Positions 1-7,945 are shown, counted from the first letter of the stretch. The stretch: 25,180 nt of DNA from Lachnospiraceae bacterium (GCA_016282215.1 JAEEKC010000216.1:1-25180); one strand, 5' to 3'. Notes: generated from the sequence alone by a model not told the origin. A program made the numbers and translations.

Positions 1-213
1 GAGCAGCTTCGTAAGGCAGCTGAGCTTGCTGTCTGCAAGATCAACATCGACTCCGATATCCGTCTTGCTATGACAGGCAACATCCGCAAGTATTTCGCAG
101 AGCATCCCGATCATTTCGATCCGCGCCAGTACTTAAAGCCCGCTCGTCAGGCAGTGAAGGACATGGTTGCTCACAAGATCAAAAACGTACTTGGTTCTGA
201 CGGAAAAGCTTGA
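1..213 (+). CDS. fba: Class II fructose-bisphosphate aldolase, C-terminal fragment
   Basis: The reading frame is open from the first base and ends with TGA at 211-213, giving the last 70 residues of a protein whose start lies outside the window. The segment KINIDSDIRLAMTGNIRKYF followed by an EHPDHFDPRQYLKPA-type stretch is the usual end of zinc-dependent class II aldolases, which split fructose 1,6-bisphosphate into dihydroxyacetone phosphate and glyceraldehyde 3-phosphate in the cytoplasm. The active-site histidines lie in the missing part. A terminator follows at 248-273, so this is the end of its transcript. The glycolytic role fits the nearby pyruvate phosphate dikinase. Identification is from the C-terminal signature only. 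Confidence 0.85.
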   Translation, partial: EQLRKAAELAVCKINIDSDIRLAMTGNIRKYFAEHPDHFDPRQYLKPARQAVKDMVAHKIKNVLGSDGKA

Positions 214-247
214 GATTTTTAAGCAGATAAAAGAATCAGATAAATGG

Positions 248-273
248 AAAAACCGCCGTAAGGCGGTTTTTCT
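248..273 (+). terminator. Rho-independent terminator after the aldolase
   Basis: AACCGCC and GGCGGTT form a stem with a GTAA loop, flanked by A-rich sequence on the left and a TTTTTCTT run on the right. The A-rich left flank means it could also stop transcripts arriving from the opposite cyclophilin gene. Confidence 0.85.
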
Positions 274-315
274 TATGTGAAAGGAGATGATGAAATCTCG
301 AAACTTTCGGGAGGA

Positions 316-345
316 AGCCGGGTGAAAAGGGGTTTTCACCCGGCT
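316..345. other. Perfect 13-bp hairpin between aldolase and cyclophilin genes
   Basis: Bases 316-328 and 333-345 are perfect inverted repeats (core GCCGGGTGAAAA) around a GGGG loop. A T-run exists only 13 nt downstream on the plus strand (359-365), and none follows on the minus strand, so it is not a canonical terminator for either flanking gene. It could protect or end the cyclophilin mRNA, whose 3' end points this way. Confidence 0.6.
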
Positions 346-486
346 GCTTATGAAAAAGTTTTTTTATATTAAAAGCAACACATTTCGGTTTCTGTGATTC
401 CAAGTATAGAAAAGTTTCGTGTACATTTCATGTTATGTAAATTAATGATTGTTAAATAATTTGTAAACGGGATATGAACGCGCCCC

Positions 487-1008
487 TTATGCCTTCTCCG
501 GCTCCGGATATTCGGTTCCGAAGGTTTCGACCGTCATGGATGCGATCCTTTGCTGCTGCAGAGGGCGGTCCATATAGTCTGTCTGTGTCTCGGCGATCTT
601 ATTGACATTTTCAAGGCCTTCGGTCACTTTTCCGAAGGCGGCATAGAGACCATCGAGATGGGGAGAGGTTTTGTGCATGATAAAGAACTGGCTGCCGGCG
701 GAGTCGGGATGATTGCTTCTTGCCATGGACAGAACGCCCTCTGTATGTTTCAGGTCATTTTGAAAGCCGTTTTGTGAAAACTCCCCTCTGATGGAATAGC
801 CCGGTCCACCGGTGCCGATCCCGTCGGGACAGCCGCCCTGGATCATGAAACCTTCGATGACGCGGTGGAAGATCAGGCCGTCATAGAAGCCTTTTTTGAT
901 CAGGCTGATGAAATTGTTTACGGAATTGGGCGCGATCTCGGGATAAAGCTCTGCCTTGATGATATCGCCGTTTTCCATGGTGATGGTTACAATAGGGTTC
1001 TGACTCAT
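487..1008 (-). CDS. Cyclophilin-type peptidyl-prolyl cis-trans isomerase
   Basis: A 173-residue, single-domain cyclophilin without a signal peptide, so a cytoplasmic folding enzyme that isomerises X-Pro bonds. Family signatures are visible: FHRVIEGFMIQGG (the catalytic Arg lies in FHRV), GTGGPGYSIRGEF, the SAGSQFFIM active-site strand, and HLDGLYAAFGKV, where Tyr replaces the more usual Lys/Arg/His or aromatic variants of this loop. Length is typical for bacterial cyclophilins. The start is fixed by a strong AGGAGG at 1015-1020, six bases before the ATG. A copy of the repeated GAGCCG leader element lies just upstream (1015-1065, minus). It is divergent from ppdK, and its 3' end faces the aldolase terminator region. 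Confidence 0.93.
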   Translation of the reverse strand: MSQNPIVTITMENGDIIKAELYPEIAPNSVNNFISLIKKGFYDGLIFHRVIEGFMIQGGCPDGIGTGGPGYSIRGEFSQNGFQNDLKHTEGVLSMARSNHPDSAGSQFFIMHKTSPHLDGLYAAFGKVTEGLENVNKIAETQTDYMDRPLQQQRIASMTVETFGTEYPEPEKA

Positions 1009-1014
1009 AATAGT

Positions 1015-1065
1015 CCTCCTTCATAAGTTATAAATATACCGGCTGCGTATTAACATACCGGGCTT
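1015..1065 (-). promoter_or_regulatory. GAGCCG leader element, copy upstream of cyclophilin
   Basis: Read on the minus strand this contains AAGCCCGGTATG, TTAATACGCAGCCGG and AAGGAGG in the same order and spacing as the other copies in the window. The CAGCCG core (1040-1045) is 37 nt before the ATG. The CTGCTGATCAATT part is degenerate here. Confidence 0.6.
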
Positions 1066-1111
1066 TAGATTATCTGATCGTCTGTATATGTTTTAGCCCA
1101 CAGATAGATTG

Positions 1112-1120
1112 ATTTTACCA
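1112..1120 (-). promoter_or_regulatory. Candidate promoter -10 for cyclophilin
   Basis: On the minus strand the sequence reads TGGTAAAAT, an extended -10 box (TGn plus TAAAAT). No good -35 box is visible upstream, which is tolerable for an extended -10. It would give a leader of about 100 nt that includes the GAGCCG element. Confidence 0.4.
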
Positions 1121-1231
1121 CATCCTTGCGCCTGCGTACAGAAAAAGTAAAAACGTGGAATAATTCACAAAAAAATTAAAAATTTTTGTGCAATTCGTCG
1201 GAAATAACTTCGTGCGTGATTGCATGCTTTC

Positions 1232-1240
1232 TGTTATACT
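1232..1240 (+). promoter_or_regulatory. Candidate ppdK promoter (extended -10)
   Basis: TGTTATACT is an extended -10 (TG, one base, TATACT) about 65 nt before the ppdK start. The -35 region is weak. An A/T-rich inverted repeat, CACAAAAA (1166-1173) and TTTTTGTG (1183-1190), lies upstream and could be a regulator site or simply a hairpin. Confidence 0.5.
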
Positions 1241-1304
1241 ATATCTGTATTGGGTTCTTATTTTTCGGAACACCTTAAAATCTTTATTTAAGGGGGACAT
1301 TGCT

Positions 1305-4112
1305 ATGTCTAAATTTGTGTATCGATTTGAAGAAGGTAACGCCAACATGCGAGAACTCCTAGGTGGCAAGGGTGCCAACCTGGCGGAGATGACCAACCTC
1401 GGTCTTCCCATTCCCCAGGGTTTCACCGTTACCACTGAGGCCTGCACGGATTATTACAAGCAGGGCAAGAAGATCTCCGATGAGATTCAGGAGCAGATTT
1501 TTGCGGAACTGAAAGTTCTCGAGGAAAAACAGGGCAAGAAATTCGGTGATACCGAGAGCCCGCTTCTGGTTTCCGTTCGGTCCGGAGCAAGAGCATCCAT
1601 GCCCGGTATGATGGACACCATCCTGAACCTGGGTCTGAATGATGTATCTGTGGAAGGCTTTGCAAAGAAAACGGATAATCCCAGATTTGCATATGATTCC
1701 TATCGCCGTTTCATTCAGATGTTCTCGGACGTGGTTATGGAAGTGCCCAAGTCTCTGTTCGAACGCGTGCTGGACGAGATCAAGGAAGCAAAAGGCGTGA
1801 AATATGACATGGAACTGACTGCTGATGACTTAAAAGAAGTGATCGCAAAGTTCAAGACCATCTACAAAGACAAAATGGGCGAGGATTTCCCGCAGGATCC
1901 CAAGGTTCAGCTGATGGAAGCAGTCAAGGCTGTATTCCGTTCCTGGGATAATGAGCGCGCTATCGTATATCGCCGTATGAATGATATCCCGGGTGACTGG
2001 GGCACCGCAGTGAACGTGCAGTCCATGGTATTCGGAAATATGGGCAACACTTCCGGTACCGGCGTTGCATTTACCCGTAACCCGGCCACCGGTGAGAAGG
2101 GAATCTTCGGTGAGTACCTGATCAATGCACAGGGCGAGGATGTGGTAGCAGGTATCCGTACACCGCAGCCCATCACGAAACTCGAAGAAGATCTGCCTGA
2201 GTGCTTTGCGAAATTTATGGAGATCGCAAACACGCTTGAAGAGCATTATCGTGATATGCAGGATATGGAGTTCACCATCGAGGAAGGTAAACTGTACTTC
2301 CTGCAGACCAGAAACGGCAAGAGAACCGCACAGGCAGCTCTGCAGATTGCCTGCGACCTGGTAGATGAAGGCAAGATCACAGAGGAAGAGGCAGTTCTTC
2401 GGATCGAGGCAAAATCCCTTGACCAGCTGCTTCATCCGACTTTCGATCCGGAAGCTCTGAAGAACGGCGAGTGCATCGGACAGGCACTTCCCGCATCTCC
2501 GGGCGCAGCAGCAGGTAAGGTTTACTTCACGGCAGAAGATGCGAAAAATGCGCATGTTAACCGCGGCGAGAGAACCATCCTTGTCCGCCTTGAGACATCC
2601 CCTGAGGATATCGAAGGCATGCATGCTTCGGAAGGTGTCCTGACAGTTCGCGGCGGTATGACTTCTCATGCGGCAGTTGTTGCAAGAGGAATGGGTACCT
2701 GCTGTGTATCCGGCTGCGGCGACATCTCCATCAGCGAAGAAGATAAGGTATTTGAACTTGGCGGAAAGACCATTCATCAGGGCGATTACATTTCCCTGGA
2801 CGGCTCCACCGGCAAGATCTATTATGGCGATATCAAGACTGTAGAGGCAACTGTTTCCGGTAACTTCGGACGGATCATGGAGTGGGCAGATAAGTTCCGC
2901 AAGCTTCAGGTGCGTACCAATGCGGATACGCCTGCTGATGCAGCCAATGCAGTTCGTTTCGGTGCAGAAGGTATCGGCCTTTGCCGTACAGAGCATATGT
3001 TCTTCAATCCTGACAGGATCCCGAAGATCCGTCAGATGATCCTGTCCCAGACAGTTGAGCAGAGAGAAAAAGCGCTCAATGCCCTGACACCGTTCCAGAA
3101 GGGTGACTTCAAGGCGCTGTATGAAACCATGGAAGGCAGACCGGTGACCATCCGTTTCTTAGATCCGCCGCTTCATGAGTTCGTACCCAGCGATCCGGCT
3201 GATATCGACGATCTGGCAGTGCAGATGATGATGACTGCTGAGCAGGTTCAGGAGATCTGTGATTCCCTGCATGAGTTTAACCCCATGATGGGCCACAGAG
3301 GCTGCCGTCTTGCGGTAACCTATCCTGAGATCGCAAGAATGCAGACCAGAGCGGTTATGGAAGCAGCGATCGAAGTAAAAGCTGAGAAAGGTTATGATAT
3401 CGTTCCCGAGATCATGATCCCGCTGGTAGGCGAAAAGAAAGAGCTGAAATATGTCAAGGATGTGGTGGTAGAAACCGCAGAACTTGTTAAGAAGGAAAAG
3501 AATTCCGATATCGCATATCATATCGGTACCATGATCGAGATCCCGAGAGCAGCACTTTTAGCTGATGAGATCGCTGAGGAAGCAGAGTTCTTCTCCTTCG
3601 GTACCAATGACCTGACACAGATGACTTTCGGCTTCTCCCGTGATGATGCCGGCAAGTTCTTAGATGAGTATTATAAGAAGAAGATCTATGAGTCTGATCC
3701 GTTTGCGCGCCTTGACCAGAATGGCGTCGGACAGCTCGTAGCAATGGCAGCTGCAAAGGGACGCAAGACCCGTCCGGATATCAAACTCGGTATCTGCGGC
3801 GAGCACGGCGGCGATCCTTCTTCTGTGGAATTCTGCCATAGAGTTGGTCTGACCTATGTATCCTGCTCACCGTTCCGTGTACCGATTGCAAGACTGGCAG
3901 CGGCACAGGCAGCGATCAATGAAAGCAGAGCAAAGAAATCATTTATCGATGATGAAACAAAAGAAAACCTGAAAGAGGCAGCGGATAAGGCACAGGCTAT
4001 CGCGAAAGACTTAGCGCAGGCCAGCGCTGAGGTGGCTAAGGCCGGATTGGAGGGTCTGAAAGCCGGGATCGAAGCGGCAAAGAAAGCTTTCGATGAGAGC
4101 AGAAAAGCCTGA
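1305..4112 (+). CDS. ppdK: Pyruvate, phosphate dikinase with C-terminal extension
   Basis: This cytoplasmic enzyme interconverts pyruvate, ATP and phosphate with phosphoenolpyruvate, AMP and pyrophosphate. In order there are an N-terminal ATP-grasp nucleotide-binding part (GGKGANLAEM), the swivelling phosphohistidine domain with GGMTSHAAVVARGMG (His455), and the C-terminal PEP/pyruvate barrel with GICGEHGGDP (Cys831). Both catalytic positions match the numbering known for the Clostridium symbiosum enzyme, which supports the ATG at 1305, preceded by AGGGGG at 1291-1296; a longer in-frame start at 1188 lacks these supports. The protein has 935 residues. The family core ends near residue 871, and about 64 extra Ala/Lys/Glu-rich, probably helical residues follow. 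A terminator at 4142-4177 closes the transcript. Confidence 0.97.
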   Translation: MSKFVYRFEEGNANMRELLGGKGANLAEMTNLGLPIPQGFTVTTEACTDYYKQGKKISDEIQEQIFAELKVLEEKQGKKFGDTESPLLVSVRSGARASMPGMMDTILNLGLNDVSVEGFAKKTDNPRFAYDSYRRFIQMFSDVVMEVPKSLFERVLDEIKEAKGVKYDMELTADDLKEVIAKFKTIYKDKMGEDFPQDPKVQLMEAVKAVFRSWDNERAIVYRRMNDIPGDWGTAVNVQSMVFGNMGNTSGTGVAFTRNPATGEKGIFGEYLINAQGEDVVAGIRTPQPITKLEEDLPECFAKFMEIANTLEEHYRDMQDMEFTIEEGKLYFLQTRNGKRTAQAALQIACDLVDEGKITEEEAVLRIEAKSLDQLLHPTFDPEALKNGECIGQALPASPGAAAGKVYFTAEDAKNAHVNRGERTILVRLETSPEDIEGMHASEGVLTVRGGMTSHAAVVARGMGTCCVSGCGDISISEEDKVFELGGKTIHQGDYISLDGSTGKIYYGDIKTVEATVSGNFGRIMEWADKFRKLQVRTNADTPADAANAVRFGAEGIGLCRTEHMFFNPDRIPKIRQMILSQTVEQREKALNALTPFQKGDFKALYETMEGRPVTIRFLDPPLHEFVPSDPADIDDLAVQMMMTAEQVQEICDSLHEFNPMMGHRGCRLAVTYPEIARMQTRAVMEAAIEVKAEKGYDIVPEIMIPLVGEKKELKYVKDVVVETAELVKKEKNSDIAYHIGTMIEIPRAALLADEIAEEAEFFSFGTNDLTQMTFGFSRDDAGKFLDEYYKKKIYESDPFARLDQNGVGQLVAMAAAKGRKTRPDIKLGICGEHGGDPSSVEFCHRVGLTYVSCSPFRVPIARLAAAQAAINESRAKKSFIDDETKENLKEAADKAQAIAKDLAQASAEVAKAGLEGLKAGIEAAKKAFDESRKA

Positions 4113-4141
4113 TCGGTCTTCATAAGTCACTGGTATGTGAT

Positions 4142-4177
4142 AATACCCCTGCTGCTTTTGGCTGCAGGGGTATTTTT
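4142..4177 (+). terminator. Rho-independent terminator after ppdK
   Basis: AATACCCCTGC (4142-4152) pairs with GCAGGGGTATT (4164-4174), followed by a T-run. It lies only 24 nt before the MATE start codon. Confidence 0.9.
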
Positions 4178-4200
4178 GACCATTTTTACACGGACAAGAA

Positions 4201-5589
4201 ATGAAAAAGAAACTGATCGGCGATAAAGCCTTTTATAAAATGGTATTGACCATAGCCGTGCCCATCATGGTACAGAACGGTTTATCGAACTTTGTAAACC
4301 TTTTGGACAACCTGATGATCGGACGGCTTGGGACCAATGAGATCTCCGGTGTGGCCATCGCCAATCAGATCGTGTTTGTGTATTACCTTCTGATCTTCGG
4401 CGCAACCAGTGGCGTGGGCATTTTTACCGCGCAGTATCATGGCAGCAGAAACACAGAAGGTGTGCGGCAGACCTTTCAGTGCAAGATGGTGATCAATACG
4501 TTTCTGGCGCTGTGCAGCGTTGTATTTTTATCCCTGTTTTCCGGGGTGCTGATCAGTCAGTTCTTAAAAGGTGAAGGGAGCCCGGAGGATATCGCTGCAA
4601 CGCTGAAGGTCGGAAAAGAATATATGCAGATCATGCTGTTCGGCCTTGCGCCGATCGGGCTTGCCAATGCCTATAGCGGAACGCTTCGTGACACGGGACA
4701 GACCAAAGTACCCATGATGGCATCAACCATCGCGATCCTGACCAATCTGGTGGGAAATGCGATCCTGATCTATGGCCTTTTAGGCATGCCGGCCATGGGA
4801 GCAAAGGGTGCGGCCGTAGCCACGGTGATCTCCCGCTTTGTGGAATTTTTTGTGCTGGCTGTCTATACAGGGACGCATAGCGATAAGCATCCGTTTATCG
4901 TGGGCGCCTTTACGAAGTTTGAACTGCCGGTATCCCTGGCGTTTCGTTTTGTGCTCAGATCCTTGCCGCTGATGATGAACGAGGTGCTGTGGGCACTGGG
5001 GCAGACCGTGATGAAGCAATGCTATTCTTATCGGAGTCTGGACGCGGTAGCAGCGGTGAATATCACCTCAACTATCTGGAATGTGCTGGCGGTTGCTTTT
5101 GTGGCAATGGGAGATGCAGTGGGGATCATTACGGGACAGATCCTCGGAAGCGGAGATATTGAGAAAGCGAAAGACCATTCGAGAAAAATGCGGGCTTTTT
5201 CGGTTATGCTCGGTTTGGTATGCGGGATCCTGCTGATCTGCGTCGCACCGGTATTTCCGAAGCTTTACAATACCACGGACCATGTGCGGCAGATGGCAAC
5301 GAAACTGATCTTTGTATATGGAGTGTTGATGGCTTTTTATGCATATACCCACACTGCGTACTTTACGCTTCGTTCCGGTGGGAATACGCTGATCACGGTT
5401 TTATTTGATTCCTGTTTTGTGTGGGTGATCTCTGTGCCGGCTGCCTATATCCTGAGCAGATTTACCTCGGTTTCAGTGGTGGCCATGCTTTGGATCGTGC
5501 AGTCATTGGAACTGATCAAATGCGTTATCGGCGCAGCGATGGTCATCAGCGGGATCTGGGCAAAGAATATTGTCGCGAAAACAGAATAG
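4201..5589 (+). CDS. MATE-family multidrug/cation efflux transporter
   Basis: A 462-residue, highly hydrophobic protein with about 12 predicted membrane segments, the usual size for MATE exporters, which expel cationic drugs or metabolites using a Na+ or H+ gradient. The opening KMVLTIAVPIMVQNGLSNFV and the NLLDNLMIGRLGTNEISGVA segment are typical of the first repeat; the two-repeat organisation is visible around ITSTIWNVLAVAFVAMGDAVGI. The substrate cannot be inferred. The ATG at 4201 has only a weak ribosome site (GGACAAGAA context). The ppdK terminator ends 24 nt upstream with no room for a separate promoter, so expression may depend on read-through. It converges with the EAL-domain gene; 21 nt separate their stop codons. 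Confidence 0.93.
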   Translation: MKKKLIGDKAFYKMVLTIAVPIMVQNGLSNFVNLLDNLMIGRLGTNEISGVAIANQIVFVYYLLIFGATSGVGIFTAQYHGSRNTEGVRQTFQCKMVINTFLALCSVVFLSLFSGVLISQFLKGEGSPEDIAATLKVGKEYMQIMLFGLAPIGLANAYSGTLRDTGQTKVPMMASTIAILTNLVGNAILIYGLLGMPAMGAKGAAVATVISRFVEFFVLAVYTGTHSDKHPFIVGAFTKFELPVSLAFRFVLRSLPLMMNEVLWALGQTVMKQCYSYRSLDAVAAVNITSTIWNVLAVAFVAMGDAVGIITGQILGSGDIEKAKDHSRKMRAFSVMLGLVCGILLICVAPVFPKLYNTTDHVRQMATKLIFVYGVLMAFYAYTHTAYFTLRSGGNTLITVLFDSCFVWVISVPAAYILSRFTSVSVVAMLWIVQSLELIKCVIGAAMVISGIWAKNIVAKTE

Positions 5590-5610
5590 AAAAGATTACT
5601 TTCGAAAAGC

Positions 5611-7269
5611 TTACTTTCGAAGGAGCGGAAGGTTGATGAACTCTTCCATGGAAACTGCACCGCTTGCAACATATCCCTGATAGGCCGAGATATCGTATTC
5701 CTTGATCATATCAAGCATTTCCTTATCCTCGATGCCTTCGGCGCAGACCATAATATTTGACTCCTTTGCAAAGGAACACAGGCCACGAAGAAGAGCGCCG
5801 TCTTTGGCGTTCTTTTTTATATTGGAGGTGAAATCTCTTCCAATCTTGATCAGATCAACGGGAAGTTCACGCACCAGATGAAGATCTAACAGGCAGGATC
5901 CATCAAGTGCGACTAAAATGCCGCAGGATTTAAAGAATACGATTTCATGTCTGAGAAAGTCTAGGTTTAAGAACCGGCATCGGTCTGTCAGTTCCAGACA
6001 GAGATTACGGCCGGGGAATTCTCTTTTTTTGATGATATTCAAAAGATACTGATGGAACTCCGGCTGCCCAAGCTGCCTGTGGGAAAGATTGATCGTCAGT
6101 ACCAGATTGGGGTTGCGCGTGAGCATATGCTTTCCTTCTGCCAGGGCGCGGCGCACGATCCAGTTGGAGAGTTCCACAAAGGAGTCATCATTTTCCAGCC
6201 AGGGTAAAAACTGTGCAGGTGAGATATTGCCGTCCTCGCGCTGCCAGCGCAGATAAGCCACGCCGCCCAGTACCTTGTCCGTTCTGGCATCCAGGATCGG
6301 CTGATAGTTTAGCGCCATATTGCGGCAGTTCAGCTCTACGTCTTTTCGCAGGGCCGCTACCATTTTCAGGGTGTTATCGTTTTTACTTAAGTAATCATTG
6401 CGGAGTACAACAGGAGCACCGTCTTCAGACGTTTCGGAGCGGTTCTCAGCGAATTTGACGCTGGCCAGGATCGCATGGACGTCCACAGTGGGATCATCTG
6501 CCACTACGATGCCGGCGCTCAGTTTCAGCGGAATGCGGTTTCCGTCCACTGCCAGCATTTGCAGAGCGAAACTGCGCAGATCCTGATACATGCGTGTCAT
6601 TTCCTCGACAGACATGTTTTCAGAGCAGAAGAGGATCATGGTGCCTTCTCCGCGGAAGAGTTCACCGTTTCCGGCAGTCTGTTCCTTGAGCCGGTCGGAA
6701 AGCGCGGCAATGACGCGGTTTCCGAAGGAATAGCCGTAGATGTTGTTGATATCGGAAAAGTTCATCGTCCCCACCAGCATGACCACAGCCCGGCGTCTTT
6801 TGGTAAACAGACCGCGCAGGTGCTCGAGGAAGCGTACCTGTCCCGGCAGATTGGTGGTGGGATCGGTCTGGGAATCGATGACAAGGGACGTGATGGCAAC
6901 GCCAAGGTAGGAAGGAATGCCGGTATAGTCCTTGACCGTGAAAATCTTAACGGCACATGGAATATACTTATCCTTGCCGACCTTCATCCGCCATTCGGTT
7001 TCCTTACGCTCCAAAATGCCGCGTTTGGCCCGTTGTACATCTTCGAGAAAAGCGTCGGCGTCCTCTTTTGCCACATATTCTCTGATGGTTTGGGAATTAC
7101 GGTCCGTATATTCTCCGGGAAGTCCGAAGTCCGTTACGGACGCAGGTGACCAGCGGGCGATATCCCGATGGATGTCGAGCATGAAGAAATAGCGCCCCTT
7201 CTCGTTTGCGGATGCGGCAAAGTTTTCATACAATTTGTCGATTCGGAAAGTCAGCGCGTTCTGCTCCAT
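5611..7269 (-). CDS. Degenerate GGDEF-EAL signalling protein
   Basis: A 552-residue cytoplasmic protein: an N-terminal PAS-like sensor region (about residues 20-130), a GGDEF-like domain (about 135-290) and an EAL domain (about 300-550). These families make and degrade cyclic di-GMP. Here the GGDEF motif reads RGEGT (206-210), the EAL motif reads VAY (337-339, in GGVAYLRW), and the DDFG-type loop reads DGSC (456-459). NLSHRQL, CLELTDR and VCAEGIED keep other EAL-fold positions. Loss of these metal and catalytic residues suggests it binds c-di-GMP or a partner rather than turning it over; that is inference. The ATG is preceded by GAGGGGAC and by a well-conserved GAGCCG leader element. The 3' end converges with the MATE gene. 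Confidence 0.88.
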   Translation of the reverse strand: MEQNALTFRIDKLYENFAASANEKGRYFFMLDIHRDIARWSPASVTDFGLPGEYTDRNSQTIREYVAKEDADAFLEDVQRAKRGILERKETEWRMKVGKDKYIPCAVKIFTVKDYTGIPSYLGVAITSLVIDSQTDPTTNLPGQVRFLEHLRGLFTKRRRAVVMLVGTMNFSDINNIYGYSFGNRVIAALSDRLKEQTAGNGELFRGEGTMILFCSENMSVEEMTRMYQDLRSFALQMLAVDGNRIPLKLSAGIVVADDPTVDVHAILASVKFAENRSETSEDGAPVVLRNDYLSKNDNTLKMVAALRKDVELNCRNMALNYQPILDARTDKVLGGVAYLRWQREDGNISPAQFLPWLENDDSFVELSNWIVRRALAEGKHMLTRNPNLVLTINLSHRQLGQPEFHQYLLNIIKKREFPGRNLCLELTDRCRFLNLDFLRHEIVFFKSCGILVALDGSCLLDLHLVRELPVDLIKIGRDFTSNIKKNAKDGALLRGLCSFAKESNIMVCAEGIEDKEMLDMIKEYDISAYQGYVASGAVSMEEFINLPLLRK

Positions 7270-7273
7270 ATGA

Positions 7274-7327
7274 GTCCCCTCGGAATTGATCAGCAGTTTA
7301 TTGGCTTCGTATTTTCATATCGGACTA
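7274..7327 (-). promoter_or_regulatory. GAGCCG leader element, copy upstream of the EAL gene
   Basis: On the minus strand it reads TAGTCCGATATGAAAATAC, then GAAGCCAATAAA, then CTGCTGATCAATT and a GAGGGG ribosome site. The AAGCCA core (7302-7307) is 38 nt before the ATG. It is the closest match to the copy in front of the gene at 9279, although the two genes are unrelated. Confidence 0.75.
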
Positions 7328-7459
7328 TATTCGGTCGATTAAAAATCATTCTCTAATGTACTTCGGCAAAAATGGGGTAAATCTTTATATGTACAGATGG
7401 AAAACTCAAAAATCCGTTTTCAAGATCAGTTTGTTGATGTAAATGCGATCCAAATGGGG

Positions 7460-7465
7460 TATAAT
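7460..7465 (+). promoter_or_regulatory. Candidate -10 box for the small gene at 7499
   Basis: A perfect TATAAT lies 34 nt before the start codon. The -35 region is weak (TTGATG at 7434-7439 with a 20-nt spacer). It would leave a leader of about 27 nt. Confidence 0.5.
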
Positions 7466-7498
7466 CATGAGAGTATGATGATTTGATCGGAGTATGAT

Positions 7499-7753
7499 AT
7501 GAATAAAGATATCACCATGAGTGTCTCTGCTATGACAAGGGACAAAGATAAAAAAGCCGTCTATGTTTTCTTTCAGGACGACACCCGCTCTGCAGAGCTG
7601 TCTTTACCGGAATGCAAAGTATTGAAGAATGACGGTTTTGACGAGGAAGAGATCAAAAAACTGTGTGATTATGTCGATGGCGAGCGGGACACCATCTACA
7701 ACATGGCAAAACAGATCAATCCTGTGAAGGCGCTGATGAGTTCCGGTAAGTAA
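7499..7753 (+). CDS. Small conserved-looking protein, unknown function
   Basis: An 84-residue soluble protein with no signal peptide or membrane segment. The middle (VYVFFQDDTRSAELSLPECK) looks like a small beta-hairpin region, and the C-terminal half (GFDEEEIKKLCDYVDGERDT) looks helical and acidic. I do not recognise a named family with certainty. The ATG at 7499 is preceded by CGGAG at suitable spacing and by a perfect TATAAT. It stands alone between the divergent EAL gene and the ribosomal protein operon, which has its own promoter 49 nt after the stop. Regular codon use and a good promoter and ribosome site argue that it is real. Confidence 0.7.
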   Translation: MNKDITMSVSAMTRDKDKKAVYVFFQDDTRSAELSLPECKVLKNDGFDEEEIKKLCDYVDGERDTIYNMAKQINPVKALMSSGK

Positions 7754-7801
7754 ACAGAGATCTGATGCGAAAAAACTTCAAAAAAGAGCGTAAAATCGGG
7801 C

Positions 7802-7831
7802 TTGACAGCCTTTGGGCAGGTGTATTATAAT
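7802..7831 (+). promoter_or_regulatory. Sigma-A promoter of the rplM-rpsI operon
   Basis: TTGACA (7802-7807) and TATAAT (7826-7831) are both perfect consensus boxes with an 18-nt spacer. Transcription would begin near 7838, giving a leader of about 114 nt. Confidence 0.9.
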
Positions 7832-7837
7832 GGCAAA

Positions 7838-7945
7838 GTGCGACGAATGGGTAGCCATGCCCCGGAGACCCGAAGCCGCCTTGTATAAAAGGAGCCGGTC
7901 ACTTCCCAGATTCGGCTTTGGTTTCAGCCATAATATTTTTGGAGG
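7838..7945 (+). ncRNA. Structured 5' leader of rplM (probable L13 autoregulatory leader)
   Basis: The transcribed leader folds: CGAATGGG (7844-7851) pairs with CCCAGATTCG (7905-7914) around a GA bulge, enclosing a CCTT...AAGG hairpin (7880-7893), and a GGCT/AGCC hairpin (7914-7929) follows just before the GGAGG site at 7940-7945. Bacillota rplM operons are known to carry an L13 leader with which L13 is thought to repress its own operon. Assignment to that family is by position and by visible stems. A covariance-model match to the Rfam L13 leader would confirm it. Confidence 0.65.

Noticed and set aside
1830..2996. A 388-codon open frame antisense to ppdK
   Set aside because: It is the mirror of a strongly conserved enzyme gene, has no ribosome site or promoter, and its product resembles nothing.
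6475..7149. A 224-codon open frame antisense to the EAL-domain gene
   Set aside because: The minus-strand frame encodes clear PAS/GGDEF/EAL-type sequence with a good start; the plus frame is its shadow.
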